Positions 36,520-46,423 of a DNA stretch of 64,000 bases are shown one piece after another. How positions within the stretch are numbered: position 1 is the first letter of the stretch; every line of letters starts with the position of its first letter. The position numbers and the translations under genes are program-made. The notes beneath the pieces were generated by a model that searched no databases, was not told the origin of the DNA, and was given only the letters and a program-made list of their open reading frames with translations. This stretch comes from Luteolibacter luteus (lineage in GTDB: Bacteria > Verrucomicrobiota > Verrucomicrobiia > Verrucomicrobiales > Akkermansiaceae), in the NCBI RefSeq assembly GCF_012913485.1, contig NZ_CP051774.1, forward strand, positions 744,001-808,000. Direction: 5' to 3'.

Positions 36520-36680
36520 TGATTGCGTGATAGCAGAAGGGGGCAAAATCGGACATCGTGTTCTCGTAAGCAACGCCATCCCCCCAACGGCCGAGCTTCC
36601 AATCCCCCCGCAGAACATCCCCCCAAAACAATAACCCGCTGCTCGTTTCCCCCGACGATACAGCGGGTTCTTCTTTTCTC
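36520..36680 (+). ncRNA. Candidate C-rich small RNA ending in a terminator
   Basis: Between the preceding terminator and 36680 lies a segment with four short C-runs (ATCCCCCC, AATCCCCCC, CATCCCCCC, TTTCCCCC) in single-stranded positions. It ends with a hairpin, AACCCGCTG (36633-36641) paired with CAGCGGGTT (36661-36669), and CTTCTTTTC. Bacterial C-rich sRNAs use such runs to mask Shine-Dalgarno sites. I see no certain promoter; the start point is approximate. Confidence 0.3.
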
Positions 36681-36766
36681 CCCTTCTCCGTCTCCCGGAG
36701 CCGTTCCAACCCCCGGCGGATTTTCCATCCCTATCCGGGAAAGAATCTGCTAGAAGAGCCCCGCAG

Positions 36767-38158
36767 ATGGCGCGCTACCCCACCCGATTCCAGCTCCGCA
36801 CCCTATGGAATGCGGCCACCGGCGTCTCAATTTTGATCTTGGGAGCCCTGATCGTCGGGCTGATCTGGCTGATTGGTAAGATCTTCGGCTTCCTCCAGCC
36901 CGTGCTTGTGCCCCTCGCCGTCTCGGCGATCACAGCTTACCTGCTGGACCCCGTGGTAAGGCTTTTCCAGAAACGCGGATTTTCCCGGCGCTGGTCGGTG
37001 GTCTCGGTTTTCGCGACCTTCACCCTCCTGGTGGGAGGCTTGGTCGGGATCATGATCCCTTTGGTCGGCGGACAGATCCATGAGTTCCAAGAGCAGCGGC
37101 AGGCCATGGCCGAACAAGCACAGGCACAGCTGCAAAGCCCGGCCGAACAGGAAGCGATCGAAAAGAATCCCGCCGCCGATCCCAAGCGACCCTTCGATGA
37201 GGTGATCGTGGACCTCCTCGTCGATGCCCGGAACAAAAACGCTTGGGCCAAGCCATTCATCGATCCCCTCCTCGCTCCACCCGCCGCAGACGAGGCCTCC
37301 GCACCCAAGGCACGCATCGACGCCCAGTTGGATACCCTCGCTGAAGAAGGTCGCCCGCTTGAACATGGGATTGTGCCGAGAAACACCGAACTGTGGGCCA
37401 AGGGAGAAGGTTATCTCGACGAAATCTTCGGCTGGATCAAGGGCGGCGCTGGCAAGGTCCTCGGCTTCCTCGGTCTCGCACTCGGCTTTCTCATGGTGCC
37501 GATCTACCTCTACTACATTCTGAACGAGAGCGCCGCGATCAAGGAGCACTGGCATGACTACGTTCCGCTGAAGGCGTCCCGCTTCAAAACGGAACTCGTG
37601 GAGACCTTGAATGAGATCAATCGCTACCTCATCTCATTCTTCCGCGGGCAAGTCCTCGTCGCTTTCATTGATGGCATGCTCGTCGGCATCGCTTTGACGA
37701 TCTTTGGCCTGCCGCTCGGCTTGCTGATCGGGATCCTCATGGCCGCGCTCGGCATCATTCCTTACATCGGGAATATCATCACGCTGATCCCCGCCTGCGT
37801 GCTCGCCTGGTTCCACTTCAGCATTCCGGAGAACCAAGGTTGGCTTGGTGCGAATCCATGGGCCTACGTCGGGGCGGTGGTGGCCATCTTCATCATCGTG
37901 CAGCAGATCAACTCGCTGGTGACCGCACCGAAGATCGTGGGCGATTCCGTGGGACTGCATCCGATGACCGTGATTTTCTCGATGCTCTTCTGGTCCTTGA
38001 TCCTCGGAGGCTTCGTGGGTGCCCTGCTCGCAGTGCCTCTCACCGCCGCCGTGAAGGTGCTCTTTCGCCGCTATATCTGGGAGCGCAAGCTGAAGGAAGA
38101 ATCGGATGACAAGGACGATCGCTATGAGGAGTGGGAGCCTTCCGAATCGGAGGCCTGA
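36767..38158 (+). CDS. AI-2E family transporter (PerM-like)
   Basis: A 463-aa membrane protein of the AI-2E/PerM/TqsA exporter family. Hydrophobic helices start LILGALIVGLIWLI, then PLAVSAITAYLLDPVV, and from residue ~225 five more. The middle ~110 residues are hydrophilic (about 105-215). Near residue 310 the family motif PLGLLIGILMAALGIIPYIGN is clear, and VGDSVGLHPMTVIFSMLFW is another. It ends in an acidic tail. The exported substrate is not known from sequence. It begins a run of genes on the + strand with 45 bp to the next. Confidence 0.92.
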   Translation: MARYPTRFQLRTLWNAATGVSILILGALIVGLIWLIGKIFGFLQPVLVPLAVSAITAYLLDPVVRLFQKRGFSRRWSVVSVFATFTLLVGGLVGIMIPLVGGQIHEFQEQRQAMAEQAQAQLQSPAEQEAIEKNPAADPKRPFDEVIVDLLVDARNKNAWAKPFIDPLLAPPAADEASAPKARIDAQLDTLAEEGRPLEHGIVPRNTELWAKGEGYLDEIFGWIKGGAGKVLGFLGLALGFLMVPIYLYYILNESAAIKEHWHDYVPLKASRFKTELVETLNEINRYLISFFRGQVLVAFIDGMLVGIALTIFGLPLGLLIGILMAALGIIPYIGNIITLIPACVLAWFHFSIPENQGWLGANPWAYVGAVVAIFIIVQQINSLVTAPKIVGDSVGLHPMTVIFSMLFWSLILGGFVGALLAVPLTAAVKVLFRRYIWERKLKEESDDKDDRYEEWEPSESEA

Positions 38159-38203
38159 GGGCCACCGAGCCGAAGCTTGCCTCTGGGCGTGATCCGTGGC
38201 GGC

Positions 38204-39514
38204 ATGCGCCACGTGTTCGCCAAGCTTGCCCTTTCCGCCCTGGCCCTCGCCCTCACGTCTGCCGCGCAAGCACAGATCTACGCGGACTTCACGGTCTCCC
38301 ACGGGAGCACCCCGCTGGGCACCTTCCGCGCCAAGCTCGAATATCAGAAGGCGCCCCGCACCTGCGCGAATTTCATCGGCCTCGCCACCGGCCGCCGCCC
38401 GTGGATCAAGGTAAGCAGCGGCCAGATCATGGAGAACAAGCCCTACTACAACGGGCTGACCTTCCATCGACTGATTCATAATTTCATGATCCAAGGTGGA
38501 TCGCCGAACGGACTGGGCACCGATGGTCCGGGATACGTGATCCAAGATGAATATGATGCCACCCTCCGCCACTCGGGCCGCTACTTCCTCTCCATGGCGA
38601 AGAGCAACCTCCCCGGCACCGGAGGCTCGCAGTTCTTCATCACTTTCGAACCTTCTCCATCCCTCGACGACAAGCACTCGGTCTTCGGCGAGGTGATCGA
38701 GGGCAAAGCGGTGATCGATGCCTTCACCAACGCGGCGAATTTTCCGACCGACCGCACGGCCGCCGGCGCCGCTCCGGGTGATCCTGCTTACTCGGACAAA
38801 CCGGTCACCCCGATCAAGATGGACTCGGTCGTGATCAGCGGACTAGGTCTGGAAAGCTTCGATCTCGATAATCCCGCACTGGGTCTGCCGGTGATTACCC
38901 GCACGCCCCTGGTTGGGACTCGTAACAACGCAAACAAAACGTTCGCGGTGACTTTCGAGCGCGGCTTCCAGACGGAACATCTGATCACCTATTCGACGGA
39001 CCTCCAGAATTGGACCTACCTCCGGAATATCCGGAGCGCCGATACCGTGGAGGACTTCACCTACACCATGACCGGAGTGACGTTTCCCAGATTCTACGCG
39101 GCTAGCGCACGGATCGACTACGGTTTCCTGCCCAACCCGCCATCCGCCTTCCTCCCGGCAGGAAGCCAGCTCCGCCTTCTCGATCGCTCTGGAAAAGCGA
39201 TGACACTGGTATCGAATGGGACCGGAGGAGGAACATGGAACCACAGCAACGGAAGCAGCGGAAATCTGACCAGCCTGACGACGGCCGATGGATCGGTCAG
39301 CACCGGCTTTTTCTCGAATGCCTCCTCGTCCGCCCATCTGTTCCCCCTCGCCCAAGTGAATGCCACCTTTAGCAGCGCGGCGGGCCCGGACGCTTGGACA
39401 TCCCTGGGCCTGATTCTCTCTTTTCACTCGGCGAAGACCGGCTGGGTGGAGGGTAGCGCGGTGAAGGGTTCAGGGTCGGTGGCAGTGCAGCAGTCCTTTG
39501 CCATCACTCCCTAG
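38204..39514 (+). CDS. Secreted peptidyl-prolyl isomerase (cyclophilin) with C-terminal extension
   Basis: A 436-aa cyclophilin, exported. The start is ATG 38204 (MRHVFAKLALSALALALTSAAQA signal peptide); the longer frame uses a TTG. Residues ~25-215 are the PPIase domain: YYNGLTFHRLIHNFMIQGGSP, RYFLSMAKSNLPGTGGSQFFIT and LDDKHSVFGEVIEG are the active-site and binding segments. The extra ~200 C-terminal residues hold a beta domain with YSTDLQNWTYLRNI and ATFSSAAGPDAWTSL phrases seen in other exported proteins of this group. It may help fold periplasmic or surface proteins. Confidence 0.9.
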   Translation: MRHVFAKLALSALALALTSAAQAQIYADFTVSHGSTPLGTFRAKLEYQKAPRTCANFIGLATGRRPWIKVSSGQIMENKPYYNGLTFHRLIHNFMIQGGSPNGLGTDGPGYVIQDEYDATLRHSGRYFLSMAKSNLPGTGGSQFFITFEPSPSLDDKHSVFGEVIEGKAVIDAFTNAANFPTDRTAAGAAPGDPAYSDKPVTPIKMDSVVISGLGLESFDLDNPALGLPVITRTPLVGTRNNANKTFAVTFERGFQTEHLITYSTDLQNWTYLRNIRSADTVEDFTYTMTGVTFPRFYAASARIDYGFLPNPPSAFLPAGSQLRLLDRSGKAMTLVSNGTGGGTWNHSNGSSGNLTSLTTADGSVSTGFFSNASSSAHLFPLAQVNATFSSAAGPDAWTSLGLILSFHSAKTGWVEGSAVKGSGSVAVQQSFAITP

Positions 39515-40672
<1,158 letters not shown>

Positions 40673-40687
40673 AGCATCCTTTTTAAA

Positions 40688-40725
40688 AAGGGCCGATTCC
40701 GCGAGGGATCGGCCCTTCTTTTTTA
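40688..40725 (+). terminator. Terminator after leuB
   Basis: AAGGGCCGAT pairs perfectly with ATCGGCCCTT around a 10-nt loop, then CTTTTTTTA. Confidence 0.9.
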
Positions 40726-40809
40726 GGATTCGACTTCACAGCCGCCCAAATCTTTAAAGATCACACTTCGCGTGAAGAAGATCTCCTGAGTCGGAGTCTA
40801 TCCTGTCTC

Positions 40810-41307
40810 ATGCATGCTCCGACTTCCCTGCCACGATCCTGGTTCTTGCATTCTCGGACCTTCTGGTTGGGGCTGCTGGTGACGGTGTTCTGTACTTGGT
40901 TGCTCATCGATTCGCACATCAACACCACCCTCATCCGCACCATCCACCGCGGATCATGGAAGGACTGGTCGTCATACAGCAGCTTCCCACCCGGAACTCC
41001 CGACGAGACAGGATCATGGATGCTAGGCCTCTCAGGTGGTGCGATCCAAGCCACCTGGCTCGACGAGATCGGCCCGGATTCCGACTACTCCGGATCCGAC
41101 GAGCGGGAAAAAGCGGACCCTCGCCTCCGCAAGATTTGGCTTCCGGAAATCGAAAACGAGCGGGATTCGGTCATGCGGTCACGCGGAATGCGTCTTCCCA
41201 CCTGGCTATTTCTAGCCGCTTGGCTGGGGATCTGGCCCCGCCTGCTTGTCAAATCAAGGAATCGGCACCGCTCCTATCTCGCTCCGGAAGCTTCCCCGGT
41301 TCCCTGA
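40810..41307 (+). CDS. Small membrane protein, unknown
   Basis: A 165-aa protein with one N-terminal helix (LGLLVTVFCTWLLI) and a C-terminal one (LPTWLFLAAWLGIWPRLL). The intervening ~85 residues are polar and acidic, and would face outside. No family recognised. It lies 50 nt upstream of fabH on the same strand. Confidence 0.65.
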   Translation: MHAPTSLPRSWFLHSRTFWLGLLVTVFCTWLLIDSHINTTLIRTIHRGSWKDWSSYSSFPPGTPDETGSWMLGLSGGAIQATWLDEIGPDSDYSGSDEREKADPRLRKIWLPEIENERDSVMRSRGMRLPTWLFLAAWLGIWPRLLVKSRNRHRSYLAPEASPVP

Positions 41308-41357
41308 GCCTTCGCACTTGCCACCCTGCCCCCCGGTTTCCAAAGTCCGCGCCGTTC

Positions 41358-42365
41358 ATGAGCGACGCCGCCTATTCCTCTCCGCACCAAGTTTGCATCG
41401 CCGGCACTGGCAGCTACTTGCCCGAGAAGATCCTGACCAATGGCGACCTGGCAAAAATCGTCGAGACTTCCGATGAATGGATCGTCGAGCGCACCGGCAT
41501 CCGGGAGCGCCGCATCGCAGGAGAGCATGAGTATACCTCCCACATGGCCGCGAAGGCCGCGGAAAAGGCCCTGGAACAAGCTGGCATCGCGGCAGCGGAT
41601 GTGGAGCTGATCATCGTGGCCACCATCACGCCGGACACCTTGACCCCGGCGACCGCCTGCTACGTGCAGCAGCAACTCGGAGCCGTTCGTGCGGTCGCTT
41701 TCGATATTTCCGCCGCCTGCTCTGGCTTCCTTTACGCGATGAAGATCGCGAAGCGCCTGATTTCGGATGGTGCCTTCACCAATGCCCTGATCATTGGTGC
41801 TGAGAAACTCTCCTCCTTTATCAACTGGGAAGACCGCACCACCTGCGTGCTCTTTGGCGATGGCGCCGGTGCCGCGGTCCTGCGCCGTGCTGAGCCCGAG
41901 GAAGGTTCGATCATCGCGACCGAGATGGGCACCGATGGCCGCCTCACCCACCTGCTGAATATCCCCGGCGGTGGCTCGGCCTGCCCGATCACCATCGACA
42001 ATGCCGGCCTCCGTCTCGCGAGCCTGGCCATGATGGGTAAGGAAGTCTTCAAACATGCGGTCAACCGCATGAAGGAATCCGCCGAGCGCGTCATCGAGCG
42101 CGCGGGACTGAAGCCGGAGGACATCGCTCTCGTGGTGCCCCACCAGGCGAACCTTCGCATCATCGATGCCATTGCGGATCGCCTCACCGTCCCGCGCGAC
42201 CGGGTCTTTGTGAATCTCGAGAAATACGGGAATACTTCCGCCGCCGCCGTGGCGATCGCACTCGACGAAGCCAACCGGACCGGAGCCATCAAGCGCGGTG
42301 ACCACCTCGTGCTCGTCGTTTTCGGAGCAGGACTCACTTGGGCCGCTGCTGCCGTGCGCTGGTAA
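41358..42365 (+). CDS. fabH: 3-oxoacyl-ACP synthase III (FabH)
   Basis: Starts fatty-acid synthesis by condensing acetyl-CoA with malonyl-ACP. 335 aa from ATG 41358; earlier codons are shadows of the preceding gene. The catalytic triad is complete: Cys121 in DISAACSGF, His262 in VVPHQANLR and Asn292 in EKYGNTSAA. The N-terminal motif IVETSDEWIVERTGIRERRIA is typical of the family. It is not beside other fab genes in this window. Confidence 0.96.
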   Translation: MSDAAYSSPHQVCIAGTGSYLPEKILTNGDLAKIVETSDEWIVERTGIRERRIAGEHEYTSHMAAKAAEKALEQAGIAAADVELIIVATITPDTLTPATACYVQQQLGAVRAVAFDISAACSGFLYAMKIAKRLISDGAFTNALIIGAEKLSSFINWEDRTTCVLFGDGAGAAVLRRAEPEEGSIIATEMGTDGRLTHLLNIPGGGSACPITIDNAGLRLASLAMMGKEVFKHAVNRMKESAERVIERAGLKPEDIALVVPHQANLRIIDAIADRLTVPRDRVFVNLEKYGNTSAAAVAIALDEANRTGAIKRGDHLVLVVFGAGLTWAAAAVRW

Positions 42366-42753
42366 AGGACACCCCGTCAGAACGAGAGAGCCATCTGCGG
42401 CGCCGTCAACCCCGGACCGCCTCGCGTTCCCGCGCGCACCCCCAATCGTCACACCCAAGGCGCCTAACCGGAGTGGCGCTTTTCGAAACGCCCTAACGCG
42501 AACGGGCTTCTTTCAGAAGGCCTCGGATCGCCACTGCTCGTGGTGCGAATCGCGAGTCGCACTCTGCAAGGATGCCGGGAGGCATCTGACTTCTCCCGCC
42601 CCGTTTCGGTCAACCGTGGCAGTAGAAACCCGCCCCCGCACGGACCAAACTCTCCCCCAGCATGCTTTCGACTTGTACTTCCACTCCACCCGGATTCCCC
42701 GCTTCGACGTCCAATGGTAAAGGGTCGATGTTCGATATTCCCCTTCCCTCCCA
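42366..42753. other. Intergenic, no gene seen
   Basis: A 390-bp GC-rich stretch between fabH and the dispersed repeat. Imperfect inverted pieces such as GGCGCTTTTCGAAACGCC near 42474 are present. No coding pattern or RNA gene that I can support. Confidence 0.4.
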
Positions 42754-42789
42754 CCTGTTATTTTCCCTGTTATAACAGGCGGAACAGGC
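42754..42789. repeat. 36-bp dispersed palindromic element, copy 2
   Basis: CCTGTTATTTTCCCTGTT is followed by ATAACAGG and a second AACAGG. It shares 33 of 36 bases with the element at 23593-23628 and lies 198 bp upstream of the POT gene. Confidence 0.85.
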
Positions 42790-42987
42790 TCCGGATTTCA
42801 AAGCCCGCCCTCCTCGATCCGCATTCGGAAATGCGGCACCCGTCGTTCTCCCGCAACATCGCCCACCCTACCCAAAGCTTCCCCCAGCTTCGGCGCGGAT
42901 GCTGCTTTCGCCGGGCGCGCAACGGCGCTTTACGTGAGGAAAAACAACTCCTAGCGTCCGCAGCAAGCTCCCGAAGAACACCTCCGC

Positions 42988-44841
42988 ATGTCCAGTTATC
43001 GAACCTCCGCCTTGGATACCGACAAGATGCCACCCGGCATCCCCTACATCATCGGAAACGAAGCCGCGGAGCGCTTCTCCTTCTACGGGATGCGGACCAT
43101 TCTCGTGGTCTTCATGGTGAATTATCTTCACCTGATGGATGGTGCGACGCTGAAGGGCATGTCGAATGCCGAGGCGAGCGAGCACTACCACCAGTTCACG
43201 AGCTGGGTATATTTCACACCGCTCTTCGGTGCCCTTTTGGCGGATATCTTCTGGGGGAAATACAGGACCATCCTTTGGCTCTCCCTGGCCTACTGCATAG
43301 GTCACGCATGCCTGGCGCTGATGGGCACCGTGGGTGATTCGAAGTGGTGGCTGCTCTCGGGCCTGCTCTTCATTTGCGTCGGCGCGGGTGGGATCAAACC
43401 TTGCGTCTCCGCACACGTCGGCGACCAATTTGGAAAGGCCAACCAGCACCGCCTCACGCGGGTCTACAATTGGTTCTACTTCTCGATCAATTTCGGATCC
43501 TTCTTCTCCACCGCCCTCACGCCTTGGCTGCTGGTAAAATATGGGCCGCATTGGGCCTTCGGCGTGCCCGGCGTCCTGATGGCCATCGCCACCTTCATGT
43601 TCTGGCTGGGCCGGAACCGCTTCGTTCACATTCCCCCGGCCGGAGCGGGCTTCGTTCGTGAGGCCTTCTCGCGCGATGGAATCGTCGCGCTCGGCAAGCT
43701 AATCCCCCTCTTCGTTTTCATCGCCGCCTTCTGGGCGCTCTACGATCAGACCGGGTCCTCCTGGGTGCTGCAAGCGCAGCAACTGGATCTCCAGCCCCTC
43801 CCCTTCCTCGATTGGAAATTCGAGGCCTCCGCCGTGCAGGCGGTAAATCCGATCCTCATCCTGATTTACATCCCGCTCTTCAATTACGTGATCTATCCGG
43901 CGGTGAACCGGGTCTTCAAGCTGACCCCGCTGCGCAAGCTGGCGATCGGCCTCTTCGTGATGGCCGCATCTTTCTGGCTCGTCGGCTGGGTTCAGGGGCG
44001 GATCGATGCAGGGGAAAGCCCCTCCGTGCGATGGCAGGTGGCTTGCTACATGATCATCACCGCCTCCGAGGTCATGGTCTCGATCGTGGGCCTCGAGTTC
44101 GCCTACACCCAGGCACCGAAGACGATGAAGTCCTGGGTCGTCGCCCTGTTCTACCTCTCCGTCTGGCTGGGCAATCAATTCACCGCCCAGATCAACCACC
44201 TCATCCAGATCCCGAGCGCCGCGGAAAGGCAGCTGACGGAGGCCATCAAGAACCTGCCCGCCGACTGGAAAGAATCTCCGCGCAATATCCTGCTGCCGGG
44301 GTACGACGGCAAGACGGGCACCGGCGATGACTTCGTGCAGCGGCTGACCTCCGGCAAGCCGGACACGCTGGAAATCCCGGGACAGCCGGCCTTTGAAAAC
44401 GCCGCCGCGATCATCGAGGCGGATGCCCGCGCCAACGAGGACCGCCTGCCTCCGGAAACCGAACGCAATCTGGGCGAGGACTTCTGGGGAAATCCGATCC
44501 ATTACAAGATCATCGACTCGACCCACTTCCGCCTGATGAGCGATGGCCCGGAGAGCAAGGCGAACAACCAGTGGAACCAAGGGCTCATCGTCACGGTCAA
44601 GAAGCCCGAGCCACCGAACGCCGCGGACTCATGGCTGGAACGCCGGAAAAAGGAACTCGGAATCCCTGAAGAAAAGGCCACCACCGAGACCATTTATTCA
44701 CGCGCTGCTTTCTCGGGCGGTCAAACGAAGCTTGAAGGAGCCGCCTACTTCCATTTCTTCACATGGCTCATGCTCGGCACGGCGGTCGTCTTCGTTCCTT
44801 TCGCGATCGCCTACCGGCCGAAGACCTACCTTCACGATTGA
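42988..44841 (+). CDS. POT/PTR family peptide-type transporter with large C-terminal insertion
   Basis: Proton-coupled oligopeptide transporter family (MFS), 617 aa. N-terminal landmarks are ERFSFYGMRTILVVFM, the ExxERFxxY proton motif, and GAGGIKPCVSAHVGDQF, the second family signature. After about eleven hydrophobic helices comes a ~175-residue soluble segment (about 411-585) before the last helix (FFTWLMLGTAVVFVPFAIAY). In that segment LLPGYDGKTGTGDDFV and FWGNPIHYKI, then HFRLMSDGPE, resemble the Ca-binding tail of GspG-type pseudopilins. The substrate is probably di- or tripeptides. TatD follows directly. Confidence 0.9.
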   Translation: MSSYRTSALDTDKMPPGIPYIIGNEAAERFSFYGMRTILVVFMVNYLHLMDGATLKGMSNAEASEHYHQFTSWVYFTPLFGALLADIFWGKYRTILWLSLAYCIGHACLALMGTVGDSKWWLLSGLLFICVGAGGIKPCVSAHVGDQFGKANQHRLTRVYNWFYFSINFGSFFSTALTPWLLVKYGPHWAFGVPGVLMAIATFMFWLGRNRFVHIPPAGAGFVREAFSRDGIVALGKLIPLFVFIAAFWALYDQTGSSWVLQAQQLDLQPLPFLDWKFEASAVQAVNPILILIYIPLFNYVIYPAVNRVFKLTPLRKLAIGLFVMAASFWLVGWVQGRIDAGESPSVRWQVACYMIITASEVMVSIVGLEFAYTQAPKTMKSWVVALFYLSVWLGNQFTAQINHLIQIPSAAERQLTEAIKNLPADWKESPRNILLPGYDGKTGTGDDFVQRLTSGKPDTLEIPGQPAFENAAAIIEADARANEDRLPPETERNLGEDFWGNPIHYKIIDSTHFRLMSDGPESKANNQWNQGLIVTVKKPEPPNAADSWLERRKKELGIPEEKATTETIYSRAAFSGGQTKLEGAAYFHFFTWLMLGTAVVFVPFAIAYRPKTYLHD

Positions 44842-44849
44842 TCGATTCC

Positions 44850-45656
44850 GTGATCACCGATTCCCACTGCCACCTGGCGAGCTACAAGTTTTCCCGCGCT
44901 GAAGTCCCCGATCTGATCACCCGCGCCCATGAAGCAGGCGTCACCCGCATGGTGAGCTTGGTCACCGGGCTGGATGATCTCCACGCGAATCTCGAGATCG
45001 CCGCCGCCCATCCGGAGGTGGCGGTGTGCATCGGCATCCACCCTTGCGAGGTACATGAAGCTCCGGATGACGCCGTGGAGCAATTGCGCGCCCATGCGGC
45101 GGATCCTCGGGTCTGCGGGATCGGCGAGACGGGGCTCGATTACTATCATCCGGCCCCGGAGGGCTGGAATGAGATCGATTTCCGCGAGCGCCAGCGCCTC
45201 TTTCTCGACGAACATTTCCGCCTGGCAGCTGGCGCAGGCCTGAATGTGGTGATCCATACGCGCGACAAGAGCGGCGATGCCTCCTTCCAAGACGCACTCG
45301 CTATCTATAAGAAGCACGCGGGAAAGGTGCGCGCCGTGTTCCATTGCTTCATCGGCCCGGAGGCGAACGCACGCGAGGTGATCTCCTTGGGTGGCTTGGT
45401 TTCCTTCGGCGGCGTGGCCACCTTCAAGAATGCGGCTGACGTGCTCTCCACCGCAGTCGCCTTGCCCCTTGGGTCCTTCATGTTGGAGACGGACTCCCCG
45501 TACCTCGCGCCGGTGCCGCATCGCGGTCAACGCAATGAGCCATCATACGTGCGCCACGTTGCGGAGCATCTCGCGAAGAGTCGCGGCATCACGCTCGATG
45601 AACTTGCTCGTGCGACGACAACGAACGCATTGGACTTCTTCCGATTCGCTGGTTGA
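44850..45656 (+). CDS. TatD family metal-dependent hydrolase
   Basis: A 268-aa TIM-barrel hydrolase. TatD-type metal ligands are the His pair in TDSHCHLAS, Glu in CGIGETGLDYY, His in VVIHTRD, His in RAVFHCFIG and Asp in MLETDSPYLAPV. TatD proteins are 3'-5' DNases or related phosphodiesterases. I chose GTG 44850 because TDSHCHL should sit near the N-terminus; a TTG at 44838 overlapping the POT stop would add four residues. It lies 8 nt after the transporter gene and so is probably cotranscribed. Confidence 0.93.
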   Translation: MITDSHCHLASYKFSRAEVPDLITRAHEAGVTRMVSLVTGLDDLHANLEIAAAHPEVAVCIGIHPCEVHEAPDDAVEQLRAHAADPRVCGIGETGLDYYHPAPEGWNEIDFRERQRLFLDEHFRLAAGAGLNVVIHTRDKSGDASFQDALAIYKKHAGKVRAVFHCFIGPEANAREVISLGGLVSFGGVATFKNAADVLSTAVALPLGSFMLETDSPYLAPVPHRGQRNEPSYVRHVAEHLAKSRGITLDELARATTTNALDFFRFAG

Positions 45657-45766
45657 TTCTCACCGCGAGACGAATTGAACGAACCAGAGGCTCGGCCTCG
45701 TTACTCATCCGATGTCGGCACTTTCCAAGAAGGCCGCCGCTTGCTAATCCCTGCCTGACGAAATCC

Positions 45767-46405
45767 ATGAGTCCTTCACGCTACCTCGCACTCGCCGCTG
45801 CCGCCGCCACGCTTTCTTCCTGCTCGCTCTTCAAAAAGGGTGAAGAGAATTACGACACCGCAGGAGGAGATGCCGGAGCCTACGATACCTCGAATCCCTA
45901 CGGCGTGCCCGGCGATGCTTCCGCCGAGTCCGTGCCCTATCAGGCAGTGAATCCACCGGCCGACAATCCGACCTACTCGCAGGCCGCGTACGAAGAGAAC
46001 TCCGCGAGCCCGGCTGCAGCTGCACCTTCGGCTCCATCCCACTCCGCGCCCGCCGCTCATTCCGCTCCGGCTGGAAAGAGCGCGAGCCACACTGTCGTGA
46101 AGGGCGACACCCTCGGCGGCATCGCCCGCAAGTACGGCGTGAGCAGCGCTGCCATCAAGCAGGCGAACGGCATGACCAGCGATACAGTGGTGCTGGGCAA
46201 GCAACTCACCATCCCGGGTGCCTCCGGTCCGGTGGCGAAGTCCGCACCGGCCGCAAGCGCCGGTAGCAAGAGTCACACCGTCGTGAAGGGCGACACGCTC
46301 GCCAAGATCAGCCGCAAGTATGGCGTGAGCGTCGATGCGCTGAAGAAAGCGAACGGCATGAGCACCGACACCGTGGTGCTCGGTTCCAAGCTGCGCATCC
46401 CGTAA
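45767..46405 (+). CDS. LysM lipoprotein
   Basis: A 212-aa lipoprotein (lipobox LSSC, Cys19). A Pro/Ala/Ser-rich spacer of about 70 residues precedes two LysM domains at about 108-150 and 170-212. Each begins SHTVVKGDTL and contains GIARKYGVS or ISRKYGVS, ending VVLGKQLTIP or VVLGSKLRIP. LysM domains bind peptidoglycan, so the protein likely tethers to the cell wall. The spacer is rich in Ala/Pro, as in stalk-like proteins. It is followed 18 nt later by a thioredoxin-fold protein gene. Confidence 0.94.
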   Translation: MSPSRYLALAAAAATLSSCSLFKKGEENYDTAGGDAGAYDTSNPYGVPGDASAESVPYQAVNPPADNPTYSQAAYEENSASPAAAAPSAPSHSAPAAHSAPAGKSASHTVVKGDTLGGIARKYGVSSAAIKQANGMTSDTVVLGKQLTIPGASGPVAKSAPAASAGSKSHTVVKGDTLAKISRKYGVSVDALKKANGMSTDTVVLGSKLRIP

Positions 46406-46423
46406 CCAAAAACAAAACCGATC

